This document shows positions 1-6,402 of a stretch of DNA of 9,243 nt, in pieces. The stretch spans positions 1-9,243 of the forward strand of contig CAKZJN010000476.1 in assembly GCA_936943465.1 (NCBI GenBank), read 5' to 3'. The stretch is from an uncultured Rhodoferax sp. Its GTDB lineage: Bacteria > Pseudomonadota > Gammaproteobacteria > Burkholderiales > Burkholderiaceae_C. The first letter of the stretch is position 1. Each line of letters opens with the position of its first letter. The notes under the pieces are model-generated. The model was not told the origin of the DNA. It made no database searches and was given only the letters and a program-made list of their open reading frames with translations. The position numbers were made by a program, and so were the translations under genes.

Positions 1-14
1 TGCATGGAAACCGT

Positions 15-20
15 TAAAAT
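15..20 (+). promoter_or_regulatory. Putative -10 element upstream of suhB
   Basis: TAAAAT matches the sigma70 -10 consensus TATAAT at 5 of 6 positions and sits about 60 nt before the suhB start. A matching -35 would fall at or beyond the left edge of the window, so the promoter cannot be confirmed. The remaining leader (21-79) shows no convincing Shine-Dalgarno next to the ATG and no obvious hairpin. Confidence 0.4.
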
Positions 21-79
21 CACCCTATTGTCGCCGCCTGCATCGCCAGCCGGTCCCGCTGTTCTTCCCCCTACAACTT

Positions 80-1015
80 ATGTCGCTCAATCTGCACCCC
101 ATGGTTAACGTGGCCGTCAAGGCCGCCCGCGCTGCCGGCTCCATCATCAACCGCGCCGCGCTGGACATCGAATCCGTCCGCGTTTCGCAAAAGAAGGCCA
201 ACGACTTCGTCACCGAAGTCGACCAGGCTGCAGAGGCCGCGATCATAGAAACCCTGCTGACGGCCTACCCTGGCCACGGCATCTGGGCCGAAGAATCGGG
301 CCGTGAATACGGCGCAAAAGACTCTGAGTTCGTCTGGATCATCGATCCGCTGGACGGCACCACCAACTTCATCCACGGCCTGCCCACTTACTGCGTCAGC
401 ATTGCGCTGGCAACACGCGGCAAGGTTGAGCACGCGGTCGTGTACGACCCCACCCGCAACGACTTGTTTACCGCCACCAAGGGCCGTGGCGCGTTTCTGA
501 ACGACCGCCGCATCCGCGTGTCCAAACGCACGCAGTTGAAGGAAGCCCTGGTTTCCACCGGTTTCCCCTACCGCCAGGGCGACGATTTCGACCAGTACCT
601 GGTGATGATGGGCGACGTGATGCGCCGCACGGCCGGCCTGCGCCGTCCCGGTGCCGCAGCGTTGGATTTGGCCTACGTGGCCGCCGGCTATACCGACGCC
701 TTTTTCGAGAAGGGTCTGCAGCCCTGGGACGTGGCAGCCGGTTCGCTCCTGGTCACCGAAGCCGGTGGCCTGGTGGGCAACCTGTCGGGCGAAGCCGATT
801 TTCTGGAGCAGGAAGAATGCCTGGCCGGCAACCCGCGCGTGTATGCGCAAATGGTCAGCATCGTCGGCCGCTACAGCAAGTTCGCCAGCGCCGGTGAAAA
901 GGCAGAAGTGCGCCAGCGCAAGTTGAGCATTAACCCACGCCGGGCAGGCGCCGCTGCTGCGCCCACAGAGGCCGAAGGCAGCGCGGACGACGGCGTTCAA
1001 GACGCTCCGCTCTAA
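80..1015 (+). CDS. suhB: Inositol monophosphatase family protein SuhB
   Basis: 311-residue cytoplasmic protein of the Mg-dependent inositol monophosphatase family, which hydrolyses myo-inositol-1-phosphate. In E. coli, SuhB also acts with Nus factors in rRNA antitermination and folding. Family motifs are intact: the acidic metal-site stretch WAEESG (Glu71-Glu72), the signature DPLDGTTNF (Asp89, Asp92) and the C-terminal WDVAAG with Asp217. The start at 80 gives [20 protein letters not shown], matching the usual SuhB N terminus (HPMLNIAV); no clear Shine-Dalgarno is visible. At 311 residues it is about 40 longer than E. coli SuhB (267). The extra tail (about 272-311) is rich in Ala, Glu and Arg and looks disordered, a common feature in this family of betaproteobacteria. 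A transporter gene follows after 16 nt. The family call is very secure. The catalytic versus rRNA role in this organism is inferred from homology. Confidence 0.95.
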   Translation: MSLNLHPMVNVAVKAARAAGSIINRAALDIESVRVSQKKANDFVTEVDQAAEAAIIETLLTAYPGHGIWAEESGREYGAKDSEFVWIIDPLDGTTNFIHGLPTYCVSIALATRGKVEHAVVYDPTRNDLFTATKGRGAFLNDRRIRVSKRTQLKEALVSTGFPYRQGDDFDQYLVMMGDVMRRTAGLRRPGAAALDLAYVAAGYTDAFFEKGLQPWDVAAGSLLVTEAGGLVGNLSGEADFLEQEECLAGNPRVYAQMVSIVGRYSKFASAGEKAEVRQRKLSINPRRAGAAAAPTEAEGSADDGVQDAPL

Positions 1016-1031
1016 GCCCTGCCACCGCGCA

Positions 1032-2252
1032 ATGGGGGAAGACAGCCTCTCCAACCTGTTTGCGCAGCGCCCGTTTGTGCGCTTCTGGCTGGCACGGCTG
1101 GCCGGCGTCACCGCCAACCAGATGCTCATGGTGGCACTGGCGTGGCATATGTACGACATCACCTCCAGCGCCTGGGATCTGGGCCTGGTAGGCCTGTTTC
1201 AGTTTGTTCCGGCGCTGCTGTTCACCCTGCCCGCCGGCCATGTGGCCGACCGCTTTCACCGCGCGCGCATCTTTGCACTGTGCATGCTGCTGCAGGCGAT
1301 TGCGGCTGGTGTTCTGCTGCTCGGATTGGCCGGCGACTTTGCCAACCGCGACCTGATTTTGCTGATCTCTGTGGCACTTGGCATTGCGCGTGCCTTTCAG
1401 ATGCCGGCGCAGCAGGCGCTGACGCCGCAACTGGTGCCGGCCGTGCTACTGCAGCGTGCGCTGACCCTGAGTGCCAGTGCCATGCAGACGGCCATCATCG
1501 TCGGGCCTGCCCTGGGCGGTTTGCTCTATGGCGGTGGGCCGGCGCTGGTGTATGCGACCAGTGCGGTCCTGCTGTTACTGGCTGGCGGCCTTGCCTTATC
1601 TCTGCGCACCCCACAGCCGATCGTGGTTGAGAGCGCCACCTGGGGCAGCGTGCTGGCCGGCTTCACGTTCGTGTGGCAGCACAAGGTGATTCTGGGTGCC
1701 ACCACGCTGGATTTGTTTGCGGTCCTGCTCGGTGGAGCCACCGCCTTGCTGCCGATTTATGCGCGGGACATTCTGCAAACCGGCCCGGTGGGCTTGGGGC
1801 TCTTGCGCAGCGCACCGGCGGTGGGCGCATTGGCCATGTCACTGGCGCTGGTGCGTTGGCCCCTGCAACGCAAGGTCGGGCGCACGCTGCTGCTGGCGGT
1901 AGGGGTGTTTGGCCTGGCAACCGTGGTTTTTGGCCTCTCGCACTCCTTCCTGCTCTCGCTGGTCGCGTTGGTGATTTCAGGGGCAGCCGACAGCATTAGC
2001 GTGGTCATGCGCTCGACCCTGGTGCAAATGGAAACCCCGGACGCCATGCGCGGTCGCGTGTCTGCGGTGAACTCGATTTTTATCGGCGCATCCAACCAAC
2101 TGGGGGAGTTCGAGTCTGGCGCCGCTGCGGCCCTTTGGGGACCGGTGGTATCGGTGGTCAGCGGCGGCATTGGCACCGTGCTGGTAGCAGGCGCGTGGTT
2201 CAAGTTGTTTCCACAACTGGCCCAGCGCGACCGCCTGAGAGCCGAGCACTAA
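1032..2252 (+). CDS. MFS transporter, EntS-like (MFS_3 family)
   Basis: 406-residue inner-membrane protein with about 12 hydrophobic segments, the usual length for a major facilitator exporter driven by proton motive force. The motif-A loop between helices 2 and 3 reads GHVADRFHRARI (residues 69-80). The second half carries the MRGRVSAVNSIFIGASNQLGEFESG region (about 339-363), typical of the MFS_3 group that includes the enterobactin exporter EntS and related drug and siderophore exporters. The substrate cannot be told from sequence, and no siderophore genes lie nearby. The start at 1032 gives a short polar N terminus before LFAQRPFVRFWLARL, as usual in the family; the Shine-Dalgarno is weak. 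It begins 16 nt after suhB, so it is probably co-transcribed, although I know of no functional link. It converges on the histidine kinase gene, with only 18 nt between the two stops and no hairpin there. Confidence 0.88.
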   Translation: MGEDSLSNLFAQRPFVRFWLARLAGVTANQMLMVALAWHMYDITSSAWDLGLVGLFQFVPALLFTLPAGHVADRFHRARIFALCMLLQAIAAGVLLLGLAGDFANRDLILLISVALGIARAFQMPAQQALTPQLVPAVLLQRALTLSASAMQTAIIVGPALGGLLYGGGPALVYATSAVLLLLAGGLALSLRTPQPIVVESATWGSVLAGFTFVWQHKVILGATTLDLFAVLLGGATALLPIYARDILQTGPVGLGLLRSAPAVGALAMSLALVRWPLQRKVGRTLLLAVGVFGLATVVFGLSHSFLLSLVALVISGAADSISVVMRSTLVQMETPDAMRGRVSAVNSIFIGASNQLGEFESGAAAALWGPVVSVVSGGIGTVLVAGAWFKLFPQLAQRDRLRAEH

Positions 2253-2270
2253 ACCCGCCAAGCGCCGGAA

Positions 2271-4334
2271 TTAGCGTCGGTCCACCGGCAGCACGATGCT
2301 GACCTGCGTGCCCTCGCCGGGCGCGCTGACAATGGTGATGGTGCCCCGGTGGTGTTCCACGATTTCGCGGGTAATGCTCATGCCCAGCCCCGTTCCAGGA
2401 ACCCGGCCCGAAGTGTCCGCACGGTAGAACCGGGTAAACACCTTTTGCGCCTGCTCGGGTGTCATGCCGATGCCGTGGTCGCCAACGTGAATGGCGACGC
2501 GCTGCGCCGCATCTTCGCCGTCCTGCAGCAGTTCCACCCGCATCCACACGGCGCCGCCATCGGGCGAATACTTGTAGGCGTTGGAGAGCACGTTCAAGAC
2601 AGCCTGGCGCAACTTACCCGGATCGGCGGTGAGGTAAATCGCCTGGGTGGGTGCCTCCAGGGCCGGCAAGATGCGGTCGGCCGGGCATTGATACGCCTTG
2701 ATCAGATCCGCCAACAACTCCTGCAGGCAAACCTGCGAGTACTTGAAGTCCTTGCCTTTGCGCGCCTCGATACGGGCCAGGTCCAGCAGTTCATTCAGGA
2801 TGTCCACCATCAGGCGCGACTGCTTGTGGATGATGCCCAGGAATTCCTTGCGCGAATCGGCGTCCAGATCCTGGGACAGCAGCACCTCGGCGAAACCAAA
2901 AATGCTGGCCATCGGAGTGCGCAGTTCATGCGCGGCGGTGGCCAGGAAGTCACTCTTGAGGGCTTCCACTTCGGTTTCGTGCGTAATGTCGCGCACGTGC
3001 AGAATCTGCGACACCGTGCTGCTTTGGCTGAGTCGCAACTGCACTTGCAAAACACGTTGCGAAGCGTCTTTGAGCTCCATCACTTCGACGGCATCCGTCG
3101 GCTGCTTGAGCGCCTTGCGCCGCAAGGACTGCAGGCCGCCAAAGCGCGACGTGGGCAGGCACAGGTTGGACAGCCAGGCGGAGAAGTCGTTTTCCTCCAT
3201 GCCCTCCAAGGTGAGCTTGCCCAGGCCCGTCATCTGCACAAACGCCGGGTTCACAAACTTGATGCAACGGTTGTGGTCAAACGACACGAAGCCATCGGGG
3301 CTGATGGCAAACACCGCATCGAGTTGCTCCTTGCGCTCCTGGATTTGCATTTGGGCGGTCCGGCGCGCCTCGGCATCCTGGCGCAGCATGCGCAGATACC
3401 GTGTCAACCCGGCGGCAAGCACCACAATCAACAGCGACACCAGCAAGGCCTGCACGTACAGGGCCTGCAACGCCTTGTGGTAATTGATCATGAGAAAACC
3501 CATGTCCACACCTGCCAACGCCACCATGTTGTATTGCGGGTAACTGCGGTAAAAGTACAGGCGCTCGACGCCATCCACCACCGAGCGCTGGGTGTAGCTG
3601 CCCGAGGCCTGTTGCTTGACGTACTTTTGAAACAGATCAGCGCTCGACGCATCGGTGCCGTATTCCGTCAGGGTTCCGACGCGGCGCGCGCGCGCGATGC
3701 CGTCGAGGCCGTACAGCGCCGTCAACCCGCCAGGTCCCAAATTGAGTTCGCCATAAAACTCGGTGAAATACGTGGGATCGATGGACAACACCACTACGCC
3801 ACCAAAGCTGCCGTCCGGCTTGTTGATGCGCCGGGTGAGCTGAATTGACCATTTGCCGGTAGCCCGCCCGATCACCGGTTTGGACACAAACAGTTGCCCG
3901 GTGTCCTGGTTCACATGGACCTTGAAATGCTCGCGATCCGACAGGTCGAGCTTTGCCGTAATGGGGCGGTTCGCCAAAGCATAAATGCCATTCGCATCGA
4001 TGATGCCCACCTGGTTGAACAGCTCGGCATCAATCACGCCCTGGCGTGTCAGCGCCGTTAAATCGAGTTTGTTGCCCAGCTCCAGGTAGCGCGCCTGCAC
4101 AAAGCGGATGACCTGATCGGCACTGCGAAAGGTTCGTACCGCATGTTCCTGGCTCAGCCGGGTGAGGTTGGACAAGTCACGCTCGGCGGCATTGATTTCC
4201 CGTTGTCGGCTCTCTTCCGACAGCAGGAACACATGGGTCCAGGTGAGCAACAGCAGCATGACCGCCGAAACCCACAACAAGGTGAGCACATTGCGATAGC
4301 GCGAGCGCCGGGTGATTTCCTGGGTGTGCTGCAT
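2271..4334 (-). CDS. Membrane sensor histidine kinase (dCACHE-PAS-HisKA-HATPase)
   Basis: 687 residues from this start. The order is: TM1 (about 15-38); a periplasmic sensor of about 250 residues (41-290) resembling dCACHE/PDC domains, which usually bind small metabolites; TM2 (291-314); a PAS-like segment (about 334-450); HisKA with the phospho-acceptor in AAHELRTPM (His469); and HATPase_c with N box NVLSNAYKYSP (Asn585), G1 GDHGIGM (Asp619) and G2 GTGLGM. All catalytic boxes are intact and no receiver domain is attached, so it should autophosphorylate and pass phosphate to a separate regulator. The obvious partner is the HTH-receiver protein encoded just upstream on the same strand (stop 4354-4356). 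This start lies 19 nt after that stop and puts TM1 near the N terminus. An in-frame ATG at 4388 would overlap the regulator by 35 nt and add a Pro/Ser-rich 18-residue leader. The frame stays open to an ATG at 4481. None has a good Shine-Dalgarno. The ligand is unknown. Confidence 0.9.
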   Translation of the reverse strand: MQHTQEITRRSRYRNVLTLLWVSAVMLLLLTWTHVFLLSEESRQREINAAERDLSNLTRLSQEHAVRTFRSADQVIRFVQARYLELGNKLDLTALTRQGVIDAELFNQVGIIDANGIYALANRPITAKLDLSDREHFKVHVNQDTGQLFVSKPVIGRATGKWSIQLTRRINKPDGSFGGVVVLSIDPTYFTEFYGELNLGPGGLTALYGLDGIARARRVGTLTEYGTDASSADLFQKYVKQQASGSYTQRSVVDGVERLYFYRSYPQYNMVALAGVDMGFLMINYHKALQALYVQALLVSLLIVVLAAGLTRYLRMLRQDAEARRTAQMQIQERKEQLDAVFAISPDGFVSFDHNRCIKFVNPAFVQMTGLGKLTLEGMEENDFSAWLSNLCLPTSRFGGLQSLRRKALKQPTDAVEVMELKDASQRVLQVQLRLSQSSTVSQILHVRDITHETEVEALKSDFLATAAHELRTPMASIFGFAEVLLSQDLDADSRKEFLGIIHKQSRLMVDILNELLDLARIEARKGKDFKYSQVCLQELLADLIKAYQCPADRILPALEAPTQAIYLTADPGKLRQAVLNVLSNAYKYSPDGGAVWMRVELLQDGEDAAQRVAIHVGDHGIGMTPEQAQKVFTRFYRADTSGRVPGTGLGMSITREIVEHHRGTITIVSAPGEGTQVSIVLPVDRR

Positions 4335-4353
4335 GGGGCTTGACGGGCTGGTT

Positions 4354-4992
4354 TCAGGGGACTGCCGCACCGGGGGTGTGGCGGGCATTTTGTAATTCGA
4401 CGGCGATTTGCTGCAGTCGGTCGAATGGAATCGGCTTTTGCAGCACTTGTACATTGGCGGGCAACCCACCCCGTGCTGCAATTTCGGCAGCGTCGAGTCC
4501 CGAAACCACGACGATCTGCATATCTTGGGCTTCTGGCACCTTTTGCAGCGACCGCAGCATCACAAAACCGTCAATTCCAGGCATGTGCAAATCGGTAATC
4601 AGCAGGTCCGGGCATTTGCGCCCCATGCTGAGCAGCGCAGAAAAAGCGTTGTCGCTGACTTGAACTTCGGGAGCCAAGGGCCACGCCGACAGGCGCACCT
4701 GGTACAGGCGCAACAGCGAGGCATCGTCTTCCACAACCAGAATGCGCAGTTTTTGCGCATCGGCGGCTGGGGGAATCACTTCCGTTCGCGCCGTGCCGTT
4801 GGCGTCTGCGGGTGATTTGTGCAACAGCCGGTCAACGGATTCCCGGATGACGCGGCGGTGGCCACCAGCCGTTTTCCAAGCCTGGAGCAAACCACTTTCT
4901 ACCCACAACTGCACCGTGCCCACCGAAACGCCCAGCATGACGGCCGCTTCCTTGGTGGTACAAAATGACTTTTCAACGTTGACGGTTCGCAT
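4354..4992 (-). CDS. Response regulator with N-terminal excisionase/MerR-like HTH and C-terminal receiver
   Basis: 212 residues in two parts. Residues 9-57 form a helix-turn-helix of the excisionase/MerR type (TTKEAAVMLGVSVGTVQLWV, then a wing TAGGHRR). A linker of about 22 residues rich in Ala and Pro follows. Residues 82-202 form a complete receiver domain: acidic pocket Glu88-Asp89-Asp90, phospho-acceptor Asp134 in LLITDLHMPGIDG, Ser164 in VVVSG and Lys186 in LQKP. Most DNA-binding response regulators carry the receiver first, so this order is unusual. It is most likely a transcription regulator phosphorylated by the kinase encoded directly downstream (spacing 19 nt or slight overlap), and it probably heads that operon. 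The start at 4992 is the only one that includes the full HTH; its Shine-Dalgarno is poor (AGG directly before the ATG). Its promoter region is shared with the divergent HDOD operon and contains three related 15-bp elements. The domain calls are secure; the target genes are inferred. Confidence 0.92.
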   Translation of the reverse strand: MRTVNVEKSFCTTKEAAVMLGVSVGTVQLWVESGLLQAWKTAGGHRRVIRESVDRLLHKSPADANGTARTEVIPPAADAQKLRILVVEDDASLLRLYQVRLSAWPLAPEVQVSDNAFSALLSMGRKCPDLLITDLHMPGIDGFVMLRSLQKVPEAQDMQIVVVSGLDAAEIAARGGLPANVQVLQKPIPFDRLQQIAVELQNARHTPGAAVP

Positions 4993-5025
4993 ACCTGCTG
5001 CAATAGCTATGAAAAGGAGCAGTCT

Positions 5026-5040
5026 AAGTTACAAACAGTG
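5026..5040 (-). repeat. Intergenic 15-bp element, copy A (inverted)
   Basis: Read on the minus strand this is CACTGTTTGTAACTT. It matches the shared pattern CACTnnTTGnnAnTT and forms an imperfect inverted repeat with copy B, with 4 nt (TAGT) between the arms and the centre at 5042/5043. Candidate half-site for a DNA-binding regulator. Confidence 0.5.
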
Positions 5041-5044
5041 TAGT

Positions 5045-5059
5045 CACTTATTGTTATTT
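5045..5059 (+). repeat. Intergenic 15-bp element, copy B
   Basis: CACTTATTGTTATTT. It agrees with copy C at 12 of 15 positions and starts exactly 20 bp before it, about two helical turns, so both would face the same side of the DNA. It also forms an inverted pair with copy A (11 of 15 matches). Confidence 0.5.
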
Positions 5060-5064
5060 TTTAG

Positions 5065-5079
5065 CACTTTTTGACATTT
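5065..5079 (+). repeat. Intergenic 15-bp element, copy C
   Basis: CACTTTTTGACATTT. It overlaps the putative -35 TTAGCA (5061-5066) and contains the TTGACA hexamer (5071-5076), so a bound protein here would contact or replace RNA polymerase at the rightward promoter. It is the direct-repeat partner of copy B. Confidence 0.5.
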
Positions 5080-5112
5080 AAGCGATAAACTTTCGTGGCA
5101 ACGCCCGAAAGC

Positions 5113-5120
5113 GAGGGGGA
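5113..5120 (+). promoter_or_regulatory. Shine-Dalgarno of the 105-residue gene
   Basis: GAGGGGGA lies 3 nt before the ATG at 5124 and fixes that start. It is the strongest ribosome-binding site among the first genes of the transcription units in this window. Confidence 0.6.
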
Positions 5121-5123
5121 CCC

Positions 5124-5441
5124 ATGCGAACACGTACACGCTATTTGCCCATCGAAGCCACTGCCGAGGGCATGGTACTTGCGGAAGCGGTTAAGGACCG
5201 CTACCAGCGCACCCTCCTGCCTTCTGGCAGCGCGCTCACCCTCGAAAACCTGCAGCAATTGCAAGCCCATGAAGTGGAGTTCATTTGCGTCACCTTTGTT
5301 GACGAGCGCTCCCCGGAGGAAATTGCCACCCACGCCGCTGCTACCGCGCGCACCGTGGTGGACATTTTTCAATCTGCCGACATGACGCAACCGGCGGTGG
5401 CCGCGCTGTTCAATCAGGTTCTCATGTACCGGAGCGCCTGA
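5124..5441 (+). CDS. Small protein with EGMVLA-type module, partner of HDOD protein
   Basis: 105 residues, predicted cytoplasmic, with no signal peptide or membrane segment. The N-terminal half has the pattern EGMVLAEAV (residues 15-23), then LLPSGSALT (31-39), then a helix LENLQQLQAHEV. From my knowledge of bacterial signalling proteins, a module of this shape (GMVLAxxV, LLPAGxxLT, hxxLxxxGV) recurs next to or fused with HD-GYP, HDOD and related output domains; its biochemical function is not established. The C-terminal 40 residues are mostly helical and end in FNQVLMYRSA. The stop overlaps the next start as TGATG, so the protein is translationally coupled to the HDOD gene and probably works with it. 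The start is supported by a strong Shine-Dalgarno at 5113-5120. That the gene is real is secure; the specific role is unknown. Confidence 0.8.
   Translation: MRTRTRYLPIEATAEGMVLAEAVKDRYQRTLLPSGSALTLENLQQLQAHEVEFICVTFVDERSPEEIATHAAATARTVVDIFQSADMTQPAVAALFNQVLMYRSA
5431..5434 (+). promoter_or_regulatory. Shine-Dalgarno of the HDOD gene inside the upstream gene
   Basis: GGAG lies 6 nt before the ATG at 5441 and within the last codons of the 105-residue gene. With the TGATG stop-start overlap it supports coupled translation and this start choice. Confidence 0.6.
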
Positions 5442-6319
5442 TGACCCACACGCTCACGCAACAGACGGTGCTCGACACCCGCGACGCCCTGCCCGCCTTT
5501 CCGCAGGTGGTTCTGCAAATATTGAACACCCTGGATGACCCCGATGCCAGTCTGTCGCTGTTAACGCGTCAGGTCGAGACCGATGCGGTGATAGCCGCCC
5601 GCGTGCTGTCCTTGTGCAACCGGGCCGCCACCCAAGGTCCGGGGCGGGGCCCAGTGGATGATGTGTTTACCGCCCTGCAACTGGTAGGGATGGCGCGGGT
5701 ACGCGAGGTCGCCATGACCATTCAACTGGGCGACTTCTTGAAAGATTTTGTGCCCGGCAAAAACATGGCGGGCTTCTGGTCGCACAGCCTGGCCTGCGCG
5801 GTCTGTGGTCTGGAACTGGCGCACTACACGCAAGCCGAAGTGGGTGCCGACACATCCCTGATTACCTGCCTGCTGCACGACGTGGGACAACTCTGGCTGT
5901 TGCGTTTTGCGCCCGATGGCTTGCAGGCGGCAAAAGAAATGGCGGTTCGGGATGACGTGGAGATTGACGTTGCCGAACGTGCGGTATTTGGCGTCGACCA
6001 TGGAACGGTGGGCGCTTGGCTGGCCGCAGCGTGGGGCCTGTCAGCCGGAATTTGCAAGGGCATCCAGCACCACCACCAACCAGAGCCGGGCCTGCCCGAG
6101 CCGCTGGTAGCGGTCGCCCACGTCAGCGAAGTGCTCAGCCATGCCCTGAATTTGTCACCCTTGCGGCACAACCGCGTGCGCGGCATTTCTGCGGCGGCCT
6201 GCGCGCGCCTGGACCTGGACTGGGGCGAGGATTCGCAGAGCCTGTTTGGCCGGATCGACGCCCGCAGTCGCCACGCCTTTGCCCCGTACCCGCAATCGGA
6301 CGACGACACGATGGGCTGA
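5441..6319 (+). CDS. HDOD domain-containing signalling protein
   Basis: 292 residues, soluble. The HDOD domain spans about residues 15-225: the opening LPAFPQVVLQILNTLDDP, the helix pair VETDAVIAARVLSLCNRA (45-63), LQLVGMARVREVAM (79-92), FWSHSLACAV (112-121), the HD-like box LLHDVGQL (144-151), GVDHGTVGAWLAAAWGL (184-200) and IQHHHQP (208-214). HDOD proteins are relatives of HD phosphohydrolases that act mostly as regulatory or docking modules in signalling. Here His115, His146-Asp147, His187 and the HHH at 210-212 are kept, while the Lys of the usual HD-x-GK-L is Gln150. The C-terminal 65 residues continue as helices to a polar end. The gene is translationally coupled to the preceding 105-residue gene and diverges from a kinase/regulator pair, which suggests that it is an output or target of that pair (inference). 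The family call is secure; enzymatic activity is unknown. Confidence 0.9.
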   Translation: MTHTLTQQTVLDTRDALPAFPQVVLQILNTLDDPDASLSLLTRQVETDAVIAARVLSLCNRAATQGPGRGPVDDVFTALQLVGMARVREVAMTIQLGDFLKDFVPGKNMAGFWSHSLACAVCGLELAHYTQAEVGADTSLITCLLHDVGQLWLLRFAPDGLQAAKEMAVRDDVEIDVAERAVFGVDHGTVGAWLAAAWGLSAGICKGIQHHHQPEPGLPEPLVAVAHVSEVLSHALNLSPLRHNRVRGISAAACARLDLDWGEDSQSLFGRIDARSRHAFAPYPQSDDDTMG

Positions 6320-6347
6320 AGGCCCCGCCCCTTCAGTGGGATGGGGC
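6316..6347. terminator. Overlapping hairpins at the end of the HDOD gene
   Basis: CTGAAGG (6316-6322) and CCTTCAG (6330-6336) form a perfect 7-bp inverted repeat with a 7-nt loop, and the HDOD stop codon lies inside the left arm. A competing hairpin pairs GCCCC (6322-6326) with GGGGC (6343-6347) and CCC (6328-6330) with GGG (6338-6340). Neither has a T-tract on either strand, so intrinsic termination is uncertain. The place between convergent genes fits a two-way terminator. The rest of the 83-bp gap to 6402 holds nothing I recognise. Confidence 0.35.
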
Positions 6348-6402
6348 AAAGGCACGGAATAACGGGCGGCCGACGACTACCGCCTGTCCGAACTGACCCC
6401 AA

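Larger units (their letters stand above)
4993..5123. promoter_or_regulatory. AT-rich divergent intergenic region between regulator and HDOD operons
   Basis: 131 bp between the starts of two divergent transcription units, clearly richer in A+T than the flanking genes. A weak sigma70-like pair faces right: TTAGCA (5061-5066), a 17-nt spacer and GATAAA (5084-5089). A perfect TTGACA at 5071-5076 has no good -10 at the right distance. Leftward promoters are not convincing. The region also holds an 8-bp palindrome ATAGCTAT (5003-5010) and three related 15-bp elements listed separately. It probably contains both promoters and the operator sites of the module. Confidence 0.55.

Noticed and set aside
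1..5. Minus-strand ATG at 5-3 as the start of a gene divergent from suhB
   Set aside because: Only one codon would lie inside the window, so there is nothing to support it.
71..1162. Long open frame on the minus strand opposite suhB (363 codons)
   Set aside because: It is antisense to a clear SuhB gene, and its translation is rich in His, Gln and Gly without a recognisable domain. Such mirror frames are common in G+C-rich DNA.
2253..2270. Terminator between the convergent MFS and kinase genes
   Set aside because: The gap is 18 nt with no inverted repeat or T-tract.
2349..3848. 499-codon plus-strand frame opposite the histidine kinase
   Set aside because: It lies wholly inside the kinase gene with all its catalytic boxes intact. 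The product is His/Arg/Gln-rich with no motif, so it is a mirror frame.
4993..5022. CTGCT...AGCAG with the ATAGCTAT palindrome as a riboswitch, or as a relic of an interspersed repeat
   Set aside because: The arms are only 5 bp and no known riboswitch core is present. Without other copies in the window, a repeat family cannot be shown.
5081..5090. AGCGATAAAC as a flagellar sigma28 -10 (GCCGATAA-like)
   Set aside because: There is no TAAA-type -35 at the required distance, so the partial match is not enough.
5071..5099. TTGACA at 5071-5076 as a -35 box
   Set aside because: The hexamer is perfect, but at 16-18 nt downstream there is only CGTGGC-like sequence, not a -10. TTAGCA (5061) with GATAAA (5084) fits better, and the hexamer may belong to the repeated element.
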